Shown piece after piece: positions 46,053 through 55,324 of a stretch of DNA of 64,000 nucleotides (positions are counted from its first letter, which is position 1; each line of letters opens with the position of its first letter). The notes beneath the pieces were generated by a model, which worked only from the letters and a program-made list of their open reading frames with translations, was not told the origin of the DNA and did not search any database. The DNA comes from Nocardia cyriacigeorgica NBRC 100375 (GTDB lineage: Bacteria > Actinomycetota > Actinomycetes > Mycobacteriales > Mycobacteriaceae). The position numbers and the translations under genes are program-made. The stretch lies in NCBI RefSeq assembly GCF_000308555.1, contig NZ_BAFY01000031.1, forward strand, positions 80,375-144,374, given 5' to 3'.

Positions 46053-47633
46053 GTGACCAACGCCGACCTGCCGGTTGTCAGCAATCCCGCCCCCGCGGAT
46101 CAGGACGAGAATCCACCACGCGAGGAGTGTGGTGTCTTCGGAGTCTGGGCGCCCGGCGAAGACGTGGCCAAACTCACGTATTACGGCCTGTATGCGCTGC
46201 AACACCGTGGCCAGGAGGCGGCGGGCATCGCCGTCGCGGACGGATCGCAGGTGCTGGTCTTCAAGGATCTCGGCCTGGTCAGCCAGGTATTCGACGAGCA
46301 GACCCTGGCCGCGATGCCGGGCCATGTCGCCGTCGGGCACTGTCGCTACTCCACCACCGGTGCCACCACCTGGGAGAACGCCCAGCCCATCTTCCGCACC
46401 ACCGCGGTCGGTTCCGGACTGGCCTTGGGGCACAACGGAAATCTGGTGAACACCGCCGAATTGGCCGATCGGGCACGGGAACTCGGTGTGCTCGGCGGAC
46501 AGCCGCGCGGCGGCCGCCCCGGTCCGGTGGCCGCCACCTCCGACTCGGATGTGATGACGGCGCTGCTGGCCCATGCCGCCGCCGACTCCAGCATCGAGCA
46601 GGCCGCGATGAAGCTGCTGCCCACCCTGAAGGGCGCCTTCTGCCTGACCTTCATGGACGAGCACACCCTCTACGCGGCCCGCGATCCGCACGGTGTGCGT
46701 CCGCTGTGCCTCGGCAGGCTCGACCGCGGCTGGGTGGTCGCCAGCGAGACCTCCGCGCTCGATATCGTCGGCGCCTCGTTCGTGCGCGAGATCGAGCCGG
46801 GCGAGCTGCTGGCCATCGACGCCGACGGCGTGCGTTCGCTGCGGTTCGCCACGCCCGAACCCAAGGGCTGCGTTTTCGAGTACGTCTATCTCGCCCGCCC
46901 GGACAGCACCATCTCCGGTCGCTCGGTGCACGCCACCCGCGTCGACATCGGTCGCAGGCTGGCCAAGGAACACCCGGTCGAGGCCGATCTGGTGATCCCG
47001 GTGCCCGAATCCGGCACCCCCGCCGCGGTCGGCTACGCGCAGGGCTCCGGTGTGCCCTACGGGCAGGGCCTGATGAAGAACGCCTATGTGGGCCGCACCT
47101 TCATCCAGCCCAGCCAGACCATCCGCCAGCTCGGCATCCGGCTCAAGCTCAACCCGTTGCGCGAGGTGATTCGCGGTAAGCGGCTGATCGTCGTCGACGA
47201 TTCGATCGTGCGCGGCAACACCCAGCGCGCGCTGATCCGGATGCTGCGGGAGGCGGGCGCGCTGGAGATCCACGTGCGCATCGCCTCACCGCCGGTCAAG
47301 TGGCCGTGCTTCTACGGCATCGACTTCGCCTCGCGCGCCGAGCTCATCGCCAACGGCGCCGGCTCCGACGACAGCTATGCCGACATGGTCGAGAACGTGC
47401 GGCGTTCGATCGGCGCCGACAGCCTCGGCTACATCTCCACCGAGGGCATGATCGCGGCCACCGAGCAGCCGCGTTCGCGGTTGTGCTGCGCCTGCTTCGA
47501 CGGCGATTACCCGATCCCGCTGCCGACCGAGGCGTCCATCGGCAAGAACGTGCTCGAGGGCATGCTCAGCGGCAAGTCCGAGACCGAGCTGCTCGGCCAG
47601 AACGCCAACGCCAGCGCGTTGAGCAGGCCCTGA
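46053..47633 (+). CDS. purF: Amidophosphoribosyltransferase
   Basis: 526 residues from the GTG at 46053 with GGGAG 7 bases upstream. First committed enzyme of purine synthesis (PRPP plus glutamine to phosphoribosylamine). The propeptide of 25 residues ends before the catalytic Cys26 (EECGVFGVWAP). PRPP loop LIVVDDSIVRGNT. The Fe-S cluster cysteines of the B. subtilis type are present (KWPCFYGID and LCCACFDGDYP). purM follows after 75 bases. Confidence 0.96.
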   Translation: MTNADLPVVSNPAPADQDENPPREECGVFGVWAPGEDVAKLTYYGLYALQHRGQEAAGIAVADGSQVLVFKDLGLVSQVFDEQTLAAMPGHVAVGHCRYSTTGATTWENAQPIFRTTAVGSGLALGHNGNLVNTAELADRARELGVLGGQPRGGRPGPVAATSDSDVMTALLAHAAADSSIEQAAMKLLPTLKGAFCLTFMDEHTLYAARDPHGVRPLCLGRLDRGWVVASETSALDIVGASFVREIEPGELLAIDADGVRSLRFATPEPKGCVFEYVYLARPDSTISGRSVHATRVDIGRRLAKEHPVEADLVIPVPESGTPAAVGYAQGSGVPYGQGLMKNAYVGRTFIQPSQTIRQLGIRLKLNPLREVIRGKRLIVVDDSIVRGNTQRALIRMLREAGALEIHVRIASPPVKWPCFYGIDFASRAELIANGAGSDDSYADMVENVRRSIGADSLGYISTEGMIAATEQPRSRLCCACFDGDYPIPLPTEASIGKNVLEGMLSGKSETELLGQNANASALSRP

Positions 47634-47708
47634 ACTCGCGCCGCCGACGCGCGACGGTAGCGTGATCAGGCAATTATCCGCCGATTCGGTTTGGAGCAAT
47701 CACCGAAA

Positions 47709-48788
47709 ATGAGTGAACAGACCCCCAGTGGTGCCGGAGCCTCGTATGCCGCGGCCGGTGTTGACATCGAAGCCGGCGACCGCGCAGTCGAGTTGTTCGC
47801 ACCGCTGGCTCGCAAGGCCAGCCGCCCCGAGGTGCAGGGTGGCCTCGGCGGTTTCGCCGGTCTGTTCGCGCTGAAGGGCGGCTACAAGGAGCCGCTGCTG
47901 GCGGCGTCCACCGATGGCGTCGGCACCAAGATCGCCGTCGCGCAGGCGATGGACAAGCACGACACCGTCGGTCTGGATCTGGTCGCCATGGTGGTCGACG
48001 ATCTGGTGGTCTGCGGTGCCGAGCCGTTGTTTCTGCAGGACTACATCGCGGTCGGCAAGGTCGTTCCCGAGCGGGTCGCCGAACTCGTCTCCGGTATCGC
48101 CGAGGGCTGTGTGCGCGCCGGGTGTGCGCTGCTCGGCGGTGAGACGGCCGAACATCCCGGTCTGATGGATCCCGACGATTACGATCTGTCCGCGACCGGC
48201 GTCGGCGTGGTCGAGGCGGACGCGGTGCTGGGCCCGGAGCGGGTGCGTCCGGGCGACGTGGTCATCGCGATGGGCTCGTCCGGCCTGCATTCCAACGGCT
48301 ACAGCCTGGCCCGCAAGGTGCTGCTCGATATCGACCGCATGTCGCTGACCGGCCATGTGGAGGAGTTCGGCCGCACGCTCGGTGAGGAGCTGCTCGAGCC
48401 GACGCGCATCTACGCCAAGGACTGCCTTGCGCTGATCGCCGAGACCGATGTGCGCACCTTCGCCCACGTCACCGGCGGCGGTCTGGCCGCGAACCTGGCC
48501 CGGGTGCTGCCCGCGGGGCTGGTCGCCGAGCTCGACCGCGGAACCTGGAACCCGGCGCCGGTGTTCAAGATGATCGCCCAGCGCGGTCGCGTGGAGCGCC
48601 CGGAGATGGAGAAGACGTTCAATATGGGCGTCGGCATGGTGGCCGTGGTGGCGCCGGAGGACGTCGACCGGGCGCTGGCGGTGCTGACCGCCCGGCATAT
48701 CGAATGCTGGACCCTCGGCACGGTGACCAAGGCCAAGGACGCGGGCGCGCCGCGCGCGATGATGGTGGGCGAACACCCGCGCTTCTGA
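47709..48788 (+). CDS. purM: AIR synthase (phosphoribosylformylglycinamidine cyclo-ligase)
   Basis: 359 residues from the ATG at 47709, with GGAG 12 bases upstream. Motifs GVDIEAGDRAVELFAPLARKA start, STDGVGTKIAVAQAMD, GGETAEHPGLM and GLHSNGYSLAR. Same operon as purF, closed by a terminator 16 bases after the stop. Confidence 0.96.
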   Translation: MSEQTPSGAGASYAAAGVDIEAGDRAVELFAPLARKASRPEVQGGLGGFAGLFALKGGYKEPLLAASTDGVGTKIAVAQAMDKHDTVGLDLVAMVVDDLVVCGAEPLFLQDYIAVGKVVPERVAELVSGIAEGCVRAGCALLGGETAEHPGLMDPDDYDLSATGVGVVEADAVLGPERVRPGDVVIAMGSSGLHSNGYSLARKVLLDIDRMSLTGHVEEFGRTLGEELLEPTRIYAKDCLALIAETDVRTFAHVTGGGLAANLARVLPAGLVAELDRGTWNPAPVFKMIAQRGRVERPEMEKTFNMGVGMVAVVAPEDVDRALAVLTARHIECWTLGTVTKAKDAGAPRAMMVGEHPRF

Positions 48789-48804
48789 GCGTCGAAACCT
48801 TCGT

Positions 48805-48844
48805 CAGCCGGTCGGCCCACGGGTCGGCCGGCTGAACGGTTTTC
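48805..48844 (+). terminator. purF-purM operon terminator
   Basis: CAGCCGGTCGGCC pairs with GGTCGGCCGGCTG (two G-T pairs) across a CACG loop; GGTTTT follows. Confidence 0.85.
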
Positions 48845-49393
48845 TGGGGGTGTTCCGGGCGAGGAGCAGGCGGCACCTGTGCCCGAACTCGGGATGCTGG
48901 GTGGACGCCGGTGCGGTGCGGGTCCGGAATTCCTGGCCGCGGCGTCGCAGGAATCGGGGATGCGCCGCGTAGGGGGTGTGCGTCCGCCGGAAATGCGCTG
49001 CCCGGCGCGCTGCATACCTCGAATGAGATGCGCTGCCTGATTCGCCTGGGTTTCGGGAGACGCGCTGCCGAGCGCGCCTGAATCCAGGGCGATGCGCGTG
49101 CTGTGTCCGTCAGGGGCGCGCAGCGTAGGGGCGGCTGAGCGAGGGGGCGAAGTGCTGCGCGTCGGGGATGCCGGAGGGTCGCCGAGGGGCGAGTTCGCCT
49201 ATCTCGGACGATGTCCGGACGGCGGGGCATCGGGATCGCCCGTGCTGCGCAACGGGCGCCGATGCTGATCGAGTATCTCGAGAGCCGGTGCGAACGATCG
49301 AACCGAGCTCTCGATCAGGTCTCGACCTCAGCGGTCGAGACCCGATGTCGGGCGAACCTCGGCGGCTGGCTGGCCGACCGGATGGCAACGACT
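48845..49393. other. Gene-free 550-base region with structured segments
   Basis: No supported coding frame on either strand. It contains several GCGCTGCC/GCGCGC motifs at about 48990-49100, an 8-base inverted repeat TCGAGAGC/GCTCTCGA at about 49278-49313, and the perfect hairpin GGTCTCGACC-TCAGC-GGTCGAGACC at 49318-49342. It might hold a small RNA or a decayed gene; nothing proves either. Confidence 0.5.
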
Positions 49394-49423
49394 GAAGGGG
49401 GAGGCGCCTCGGCCTCCCCCTTC
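49394..49423. terminator. Bidirectional terminator after the DUF3073 gene
   Basis: GAAGGGGGAGGC pairs perfectly with GCCTCCCCCTTC over a 6-base loop, 16 bases beyond the stop of the minus-strand DUF3073 gene. Confidence 0.8.
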
Positions 49424-49438
49424 ACACGTCGCACCTGG

Positions 49439-49651
49439 TCAGCGGCGCCAATCGTCGTAGTCGTCGTCGTCGCTGTTCCAGCGGGACAACGAATCATCCG
49501 CGTCGTGCTCATCGGACAGCACTCCACTCCGCTGAGAGTGGGGGCTACCCGACAGCTCGCGCTGAAGGCTCGCGAAGTCGGTCGACGGCGAGCTGTACTT
49601 CAGCTCGCGTGCAACCTTGGTCTGCTTTGCCTTAGCCCGGCCACGGCCCAT
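49439..49651 (-). CDS. DUF3073 small basic/acidic protein
   Basis: 70 residues. Conserved N-terminus MGRGRAKAKQTKVARELKYSS, then a variable middle and an acidic C-terminus (SRWNSDDDDYDDW). This is the Rv0810c family, found across actinobacteria and also placed after purM in M. tuberculosis. The opposite charge of the two ends suggests an RNA- or ribosome-associated protein, but no function is established. Confidence 0.92.
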   Translation of the reverse strand: MGRGRAKAKQTKVARELKYSSPSTDFASLQRELSGSPHSQRSGVLSDEHDADDSLSRWNSDDDDYDDWRR

Positions 49652-49815
49652 GGCTGACCCCCTCGCGTCACAGCGGGGCGGCCTGGGGATTGGTGGCGGC
49701 CCCGTTCGAATTAATACTCTTCCTGACAGACACTCTAGCGCGTGTGCGGCGGTCGCGCTTCCAGGAGTGGTCGAACAGGTGCCGAACCGAAGCCGTTTGC
49801 CCGATGCTCGCCTGA

Positions 49816-50769
49816 CTACAGCACGCCGGGGATCGCGCGGATGACGCCGACCCGCGCACCGCCACCCAGTACCGCCGGTGCCGCCAATTCGGCGAGGGCA
49901 TCCGACCACGGGGCGCCGATGCGTTGCAGAATCGCCAGCGTCAGCGGCATCCGGGCCCGGTCGGCGCCGTCATCGATCTTGTAGGCGAACGCGGTTCCGT
50001 CCGGCAGCGCACCCGCGTGCACGCCGTCCGCGCCGATCTTGCACACGAGGCCGGGGGTGGCGTTCATGGCCAGCAGATCGGGGGCGTTGGTGCCGGAAAT
50101 CACTCGCGGATGGGTGCGGATGGCGTCGGCGACCCGGCGTTCGGGCGTTCCCGGTGCGGCGGTCGCCATGGCGGCGAAGGCGCGGGCCAGATTGATCAGC
50201 GAGACCGGGATGATCGGCAGGCCGCAGCCATCGATGCCGAGGTCGGTCTCGGGTTCGCCGGTCAGCTCGATGACGGCGGACAGCACCGCCTGCTGCAGCG
50301 GGTGTGCGATGTCGAGGTACCCGGTGGTCGGCCAGCCGTTGACAGCGCAGGTGGCCAGCATCGCCGCATGTTTGCCCGAGCAGTTCATGTACAGCTTGCT
50401 CGGTGGCCGGTCGTGGCACAGCACCGAGGCGCGGGCGCGTTCGTCCAACGGCAGATCCGGCGGGCATTCGAGGGCCGACTCATCGAAGCCGAAGCGGTCC
50501 AGCAGCCGTTCGACCAGCTTCACGTGATCGGATTCGCCGAAATGCGAGGCGGTGGCGATGGCCAGTTCGGCGTCGTCGACCGGCTCGAACCCGTTGCGCA
50601 GCAGGGTCACCGCCTGCAGCGGCTTATTGGTCGAGCGCGGGAAGATCGGCACGTGGATCTCGCCCAGTTCGCAGCTGGGTTCGCCGTCGGCCCCGATGAC
50701 GACCACCGATCCGCGATGCACGCATTCGCGGAAGCCGGACCGCACCACCTCGACCAGTTCGACGCTCAC
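49816..50769 (-). CDS. Asparaginase family protein
   Basis: 317 residues, GTG start overlapping the MOSC gene stop (GTGA). The sequence is of the asparaginase II family of Rhizobium/actinobacteria: EVVRSGFRECVHRGSVVVIG, IFPRSTNKPLQAV, FGESDHVKLVERLL and NCSGKHAAMLATC. It hydrolyses asparagine to aspartate or a related amide; unlike E. coli AnsB it lacks the TGGT motif, as expected for this family. No signal peptide. Second gene of a MOSC-asparaginase operon. Confidence 0.87.
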   Translation of the reverse strand: MSVELVEVVRSGFRECVHRGSVVVIGADGEPSCELGEIHVPIFPRSTNKPLQAVTLLRNGFEPVDDAELAIATASHFGESDHVKLVERLLDRFGFDESALECPPDLPLDERARASVLCHDRPPSKLYMNCSGKHAAMLATCAVNGWPTTGYLDIAHPLQQAVLSAVIELTGEPETDLGIDGCGLPIIPVSLINLARAFAAMATAAPGTPERRVADAIRTHPRVISGTNAPDLLAMNATPGLVCKIGADGVHAGALPDGTAFAYKIDDGADRARMPLTLAILQRIGAPWSDALAELAAPAVLGGGARVGVIRAIPGVL

Positions 50770-51494
50770 GCTCGCACTCCTGCCTTCAGACGGTCGCCGT
50801 CGTCACGTCGCTGCGCCGCGCGCTCGGCATTGGCGCGGCGGCGGTTGTGCCGGTCGATCTGCATGCGGACGTCGTCGGAGACGGTGGGCTCGGCGGCGAG
50901 AAGCAGCTCCAGCTTGTCCGGATCGGCGCCGGTGAAGACGTCGCGCACGGTGATGCCGTGTTCGGGGACGTGCACCACGTGCACGGTGTCGCCGGCGCCG
51001 ATCGTGCCCTCGGTGAGCACCCGCAGGTAGCTGCCGGTGTCGGAGCGCGACGTGAAGCGCTTGACCCACTGCCGTTCGCCGGACCAGTGCTGGAAGGTCG
51101 CGCACGGGACGCGGGGCTCACTCACCTCGAGCAGGGTGTGGCCGGGGCCCACCGGTCCGGGCCCGACGGCCAGGCGCGCACCGATGACGGCGTCGCTGAT
51201 CGGCAGGCCGCGGATGCGCAGATTCTCGCCGAACCAGCCCGCGGGCAGGTCACGGTCGAGTTCGGTGGCCCACCGGTGCGCGTCCTCATCGGCGTAGGCG
51301 TAGACGGCCTTGTGCAGGCCGCCGTGGTGGGCGGTATCGCAGACGTGATCACCGTCGAGGCCGAGCGCGCGCACGCCGACCCGCTCCGGCCTCGGCCGCT
51401 TGTCGATGCCGGAGCGTCCCACGCGCCCCGGCACCTCGATCTCGGCGTGCAGCACGCACACCGCGAGCACTTCTCCGGTATCACCGGCGCGCAT
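50766..51494 (-). CDS. MOSC-domain protein
   Basis: 242 residues from the ATG at 51494 (GGAGAGGAGC upstream). MOSC signature: ALGLDGDHVCDTAHHGGLHKAVYAYADEDA, then WFGENLRIRGLPISDAVIGARL and SEPRVPCATFQHW with the conserved Cys. YiiM-like enzymes of this class use a molybdenum cofactor to reduce N-hydroxylated compounds. Translationally coupled to the asparaginase gene. Confidence 0.9.
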   Translation of the reverse strand: MRAGDTGEVLAVCVLHAEIEVPGRVGRSGIDKRPRPERVGVRALGLDGDHVCDTAHHGGLHKAVYAYADEDAHRWATELDRDLPAGWFGENLRIRGLPISDAVIGARLAVGPGPVGPGHTLLEVSEPRVPCATFQHWSGERQWVKRFTSRSDTGSYLRVLTEGTIGAGDTVHVVHVPEHGITVRDVFTGADPDKLELLLAAEPTVSDDVRMQIDRHNRRRANAERAAQRRDDGDRLKAGVRA

Positions 51495-51538
51495 AGACGA
51501 GCTCCTCTCCCCGGGGGCTGGTGGCAGCGGGCCGGCGC

Positions 51539-52654
51539 TCAGCGGCCACGGAGCCGATCGACCGCGACCCGGCCCGCCTGCGGAGTGTCGTCGACGACCA
51601 CGGAGTCCGGATCGATGGCGGCGGCGGTCGGACCCGCCTCGAGCTTCGCGTCGACCGGAACCGCGCGTTTGATCAGCGCGAGCGCGATCGGGCCGTATTC
51701 GTAGTGGTCGACGACGGTGCCGATACGGCCGACGGAGCGTCCGCCCGCGGTCACGGCGTCTCCGGGGGCCGGTCGCTCGTCGGCCGAGCCGTCCAGGTGC
51801 AGCAGCACCAGCTGACGTGGCGGCTTGCCGAGGTTGTGCACCCGCGCGACGGTCTCCTGGCCGCGGTAGCAGCCCTTGTCCAGGTGCACGGCGCCGTGTT
51901 CGGTGACGCCGCCGATCCAGCGGGCCTCGTGCGGGATGGTGCGCTCGTCGGTGTCGATCCCGATCCGGGGGCGCAGCGCCGTCACCCGCAGGGCCTCGAA
52001 GGCCCACATGCCGGCCGGCGCGGCGCCGGCCTCGGTGAGGGTGGTCCACCAGCTGGTGAGGCGTTCACGGGGGATCACCAGGTCGAAGGAGTCGGCCGTT
52101 GGCCACGGCATGCGGCGCAGCAAGCCGCCGCCGGGCAGTGGCACCGCCTGGTACACCTCGGGCAGGCGCTCGATTCCGAGTGCGCCGGTCAAGGTCTGGG
52201 CCTGCGGGCCGAGCAGGCTCAGGACCGCGTGATCGGTGGCCTCGCGGGGTTTGGCGTCGGCCCAGAAGACCATCTTGGTGAGGAAGTCGAGCAGCGCGGG
52301 CCCGCGTTCGGCCTCGGTGTCGATCCAGACCGTGCCGTCGAGGTCGGTGAGCACGAAATGGTGCTGCACGCGGCCGTTGAGATCGAGGTCAAGATTCTCG
52401 GCGGAACGGCCGTCGGCCAGGTTGGCGACATGCTGGCTGGAGATGGTGTGCAGCCAGCTCAGGCGTTCGGCGCCGGTGATGGCGAGCACGAAACGATGCG
52501 AGCGATCCACGATCGCCACCTGCTGCGCGGCGGCGCGTTGTTCGCCGAATGGATCGCCGTAATGCCACGCGACGGCGGCGTCGGGGGTTCCCGGCGCTCC
52601 CGCGACGGCTCCCGGAACAGCGAGGACAGGGCTGGGTGCGGCGACCACGGACAC
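51539..52654 (-). CDS. ygfZ: YgfZ/GcvT-type tetrahydrofolate-binding protein
   Basis: 371 residues from the GTG at 52654; the frame is open further upstream but the homologous length (Rv0811c) and start agree with 52654. Folate-binding GcvT-like domains (VAIVDRSHRFVLAITGAERLSWLHTI) and the YgfZ signature KGCYRGQETVARVHNLGKPPR with the conserved Cys. YgfZ helps build or repair Fe-S clusters. Divergent from the class IV aminotransferase. Confidence 0.9.
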   Translation of the reverse strand: MSVVAAPSPVLAVPGAVAGAPGTPDAAVAWHYGDPFGEQRAAAQQVAIVDRSHRFVLAITGAERLSWLHTISSQHVANLADGRSAENLDLDLNGRVQHHFVLTDLDGTVWIDTEAERGPALLDFLTKMVFWADAKPREATDHAVLSLLGPQAQTLTGALGIERLPEVYQAVPLPGGGLLRRMPWPTADSFDLVIPRERLTSWWTTLTEAGAAPAGMWAFEALRVTALRPRIGIDTDERTIPHEARWIGGVTEHGAVHLDKGCYRGQETVARVHNLGKPPRQLVLLHLDGSADERPAPGDAVTAGGRSVGRIGTVVDHYEYGPIALALIKRAVPVDAKLEAGPTAAAIDPDSVVVDDTPQAGRVAVDRLRGR

Positions 52655-52783
52655 GCAACCCACTCTAGGCGAAAGCTCTGACAGCGTTCCCGGCCCGCGC
52701 GGTCGCGGCCGGATTGTCCACCAGGTGACAACGGCGCGCCCGTAGCCCGTCGTAGCGGGCCTGTGTGGCCTACGCTTCATCGC

Positions 52784-53704
52784 ATGGTGGATCGAGTTCT
52801 TGTAACACTCGACGGTGAGGTCCGGGATGCGGACGCGCCGTTGTTGTTTGCCGACGATATCGGCGCATTGCGTGGTGATGGCGTTTTCGAAACGATTCTG
52901 GTGCGCGAGGGCAATGCGTGCGCCCTCGAATTCCATCTCGCGCGGCTGCGCCGCTCGGCCCAAGCTCTCGACCTACCGGAGCCCGAACTCGGTCGCTGGC
53001 GTGAGGCGGTCGAGACGGCGGCCAAGGAATGGGGCTCCGAGCGGGAGGGGCTGATGCGGCTGGTGCTGACCCGCGGCCGCGATGCCGACCTCGACAGCGT
53101 CAAGGCCTCGGTGACCTCCGGTGAGCTGTCGGAGACGGTGCCGGTGCCGACCTCCTATGTCCTGGTGGTCGGGGTGCCCGCGCGGGTGGCGAAGGCCAGG
53201 ACCGAGGGTGTGTCGGTGGTGACGCTGGCGCGCGGTATCTCGATCGATCTCGCGCAGGCCGCGCCGTGGCAGCTGCTCGGCGCGAAAACGCTGTCCTACG
53301 CGACGAATATGGCCGCGCTGCGGTTCGCCGCGCGCATGGGCGCCGACGATGTGATCTTCACCAGCACCGAGAACCGGGTGCTGGAAGGGCCGCGTTCGAC
53401 GGTGGTGATCGTGCGCGACAAACAGTTGATCACTCCGCCCGCGAAGAACGGTGTGCTGCCGGGTGTCACTCAGCGCGCGTTCTACGCCGAGGCGGAGAAG
53501 GCGGGCTACGACTGCCGCTACGAATCGCTCTACACCGCTGACCTGCTCACCTGCGATTCGATCTGGATGCTGTCGAGCATCACGCTGGCCGCGCGGGTGA
53601 ACTCGCTGGACGGGCTGCGGATGTCGGCGCCGGACAATGCCGAGGAGATCGTCGGACTGGTCGAGCGTGGCATCGAGCGGGCGGGCGCGATCAGCGACTG
53701 GTGA
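52784..53704 (+). CDS. Class IV aminotransferase / aminodeoxychorismate lyase-like
   Basis: 306 residues. PLP fold type IV: DIGALRGDGVFETILVREG start, the Lys in LLGAKTLSYATNMAALR, and STENRVLEGPRSTVVIV. Matches Rv0812, annotated as aminodeoxychorismate lyase (PabC, p-aminobenzoate synthesis) or branched-chain-type aminotransferase. A TACGCT -10 box 7 bases before the ATG (52771-52776) suggests a leaderless mRNA. Confidence 0.9.
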   Translation: MVDRVLVTLDGEVRDADAPLLFADDIGALRGDGVFETILVREGNACALEFHLARLRRSAQALDLPEPELGRWREAVETAAKEWGSEREGLMRLVLTRGRDADLDSVKASVTSGELSETVPVPTSYVLVVGVPARVAKARTEGVSVVTLARGISIDLAQAAPWQLLGAKTLSYATNMAALRFAARMGADDVIFTSTENRVLEGPRSTVVIVRDKQLITPPAKNGVLPGVTQRAFYAEAEKAGYDCRYESLYTADLLTCDSIWMLSSITLAARVNSLDGLRMSAPDNAEEIVGLVERGIERAGAISDW

Positions 53705-53741
53705 ACCGCGGGCCTGACCGGCCCGCGAGCGGTCGGCGTGT

Positions 53742-53816
53742 CGTGTCGCGCGACACGTTGACCGGGCTGACCTCCCGCGTAGTCTTTACTACGACACGTC
53801 GTAGATCGCCAGGAGG
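53742..53816 (+). promoter_or_regulatory. cyd operon promoter with two palindromes
   Basis: A TTGACC -35 (53758-53763) and TAGTCT -10 (53780-53785) are 16 bases apart. The perfect palindrome CGTGTCGCGCGACACG (53742-53757) abuts the -35; CTACGACACGTCGTAG (53789-53804) covers the expected transcription start. An AGGAGG ribosome site follows at 53811. The sites suggest repression or sensing by a dimeric HTH regulator. Confidence 0.6.
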
Positions 53817-53821
53817 TCAGT

Positions 53822-55315
53822 GTGAGTGCCTTGGACGTCTCGCGGTGGCAGTTCGGCATCACGACCGTCTACCACTTCCTGTTCGTGCCGCTCACCATCG
53901 GACTCGCCCCGCTCATCGCGGGCATGCAGACCGCGTGGGTGATCACCGGCAAGGAACACTGGTACCGGCTGACCAAGTTCTTCGGGAAGCTGTTCCTGAT
54001 CAACTTCGCCCTCGGCGTTGCCACCGGCATCGTGCAGGAATTCCAGTTCGGCATGAACTGGAGCGAATACTCCCGCTTCGTCGGCGACGTCTTCGGCGCG
54101 CCGCTCGCGCTGGAGGGCCTGGTCGCCTTCTTCATGGAGTCCACCTTCATCGGACTCTGGATCTTCGGCTGGTCCCGGCTACCGAAACTGCTGCATCTGG
54201 CGACCATCTGGATGGTGGCCATCGGCGTCAACGCTTCGGCGTACTTCATCATCGCCGCCAACTCGTTCATGCAGCATCCCGTCGGCGCGCGCTACAACCC
54301 GGAGACCGGGCGCGCGGAGCTGACCAGCATCGTGGAGCTGCTCACCAATAACACTGCGCTGGCGGCGTTTCCGCACGTCGTCGCGGGTTCGTTCCTGACC
54401 GCCGCCACCTTCGTCGCGGGCATCTCGGGCTGGTGGATGGTGCGCAACGCGCGCAGCGGCGACGAGCGGAAGCTGGCCGAGGCCAAGACCATGTGGCGAC
54501 CGGCCGCCCGGGTCTCGCTCGCGGTGATCGCGCTGTCCGGGGTCGCGCTGATCTACACCGGCGACGTGCAGGGCAAGCTGATGTTCGAGCAGCAGCCGAT
54601 GAAGATGGCGTCGGCGGAATCGTTGTGCCACACCGCGACCAATCCGGAGTTCTCGGTGCTGACCGTCGGAACGCACAACAACTGCGACAGCGTCACCCAT
54701 GTCATCGAGGTGCCGTATGTGCTGCCGTGGCTGGCCGAGGGCAAATTCACCGGCGTGACTCTCGACGGCGTCGTCGATCTGCAGAAGACCTACAACGAGA
54801 AGTATGGCGTCGGTGATTACCGGCCCAACCTGTTCGTCACCTACTGGTCCTTCCGCGCCATGATCGGCCTGGCCGGCGGCTCGGCCCTGCTCGCCATCGC
54901 CGGGCTCTGGGTGATGCGCCGTGGCCGAGTGCCGGACCAGCGCTGGTTCTCCTGGCTGAGCCTGCTGGCCATTCCCACCCCGTTCCTGGCCAACAGCGCC
55001 GGCTGGGTGTTCACCGAGATGGGCCGCCAGCCCTGGGTGGTGGTGCCCAACCCGACCGGCGACCCGAACCTGCGGCTGCTGGTGCAGGACGGTGTGTCGA
55101 ACCATTCCGCGACCACGGTGTGGGTCTCGCTGATCACCTTCACGATCGTGTACGGCCTGCTGGCGGTGGTGTGGTTCTACCTGATGCGCCGCTACGTCAT
55201 CGAGGGGCCCGAGAAGCCCGCCCCCGCGCCGGCGAAGGGGCCGGACGGTACCGGCGAGCCCGGTGCGAAACGCACCGAAGAACCTGCCGTCGAACAGCTT
55301 TCGTTCGCCTACTAG
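53822..55315 (+). CDS. cydA: Cytochrome bd oxidase subunit I
   Basis: 497 residues, GTG start with AGGAGG. Nine-helix quinol oxidase subunit holding hemes b558, b595 and d. His18 in TTVYHFLFVPLT is the b595/d ligand; LTNNTALAAFPHVV with a further His, and the GWVFTEMGRQPWVV motif of the quinol site region are present. The short Q-loop class applies. Oxidises menaquinol and reduces O2 without pumping protons; used at low oxygen. First gene of cydABDC, with 9 bases to cydB. Confidence 0.95.
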   Translation: MSALDVSRWQFGITTVYHFLFVPLTIGLAPLIAGMQTAWVITGKEHWYRLTKFFGKLFLINFALGVATGIVQEFQFGMNWSEYSRFVGDVFGAPLALEGLVAFFMESTFIGLWIFGWSRLPKLLHLATIWMVAIGVNASAYFIIAANSFMQHPVGARYNPETGRAELTSIVELLTNNTALAAFPHVVAGSFLTAATFVAGISGWWMVRNARSGDERKLAEAKTMWRPAARVSLAVIALSGVALIYTGDVQGKLMFEQQPMKMASAESLCHTATNPEFSVLTVGTHNNCDSVTHVIEVPYVLPWLAEGKFTGVTLDGVVDLQKTYNEKYGVGDYRPNLFVTYWSFRAMIGLAGGSALLAIAGLWVMRRGRVPDQRWFSWLSLLAIPTPFLANSAGWVFTEMGRQPWVVVPNPTGDPNLRLLVQDGVSNHSATTVWVSLITFTIVYGLLAVVWFYLMRRYVIEGPEKPAPAPAKGPDGTGEPGAKRTEEPAVEQLSFAY

Positions 55316-55324
55316 GAGCCGACG

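Noticed and set aside
49211..49657. 148-codon plus-strand frame over the DUF3073 gene
   Set aside because: DUF3073 on the minus strand explains the region; the plus frame includes the terminator and hairpins.
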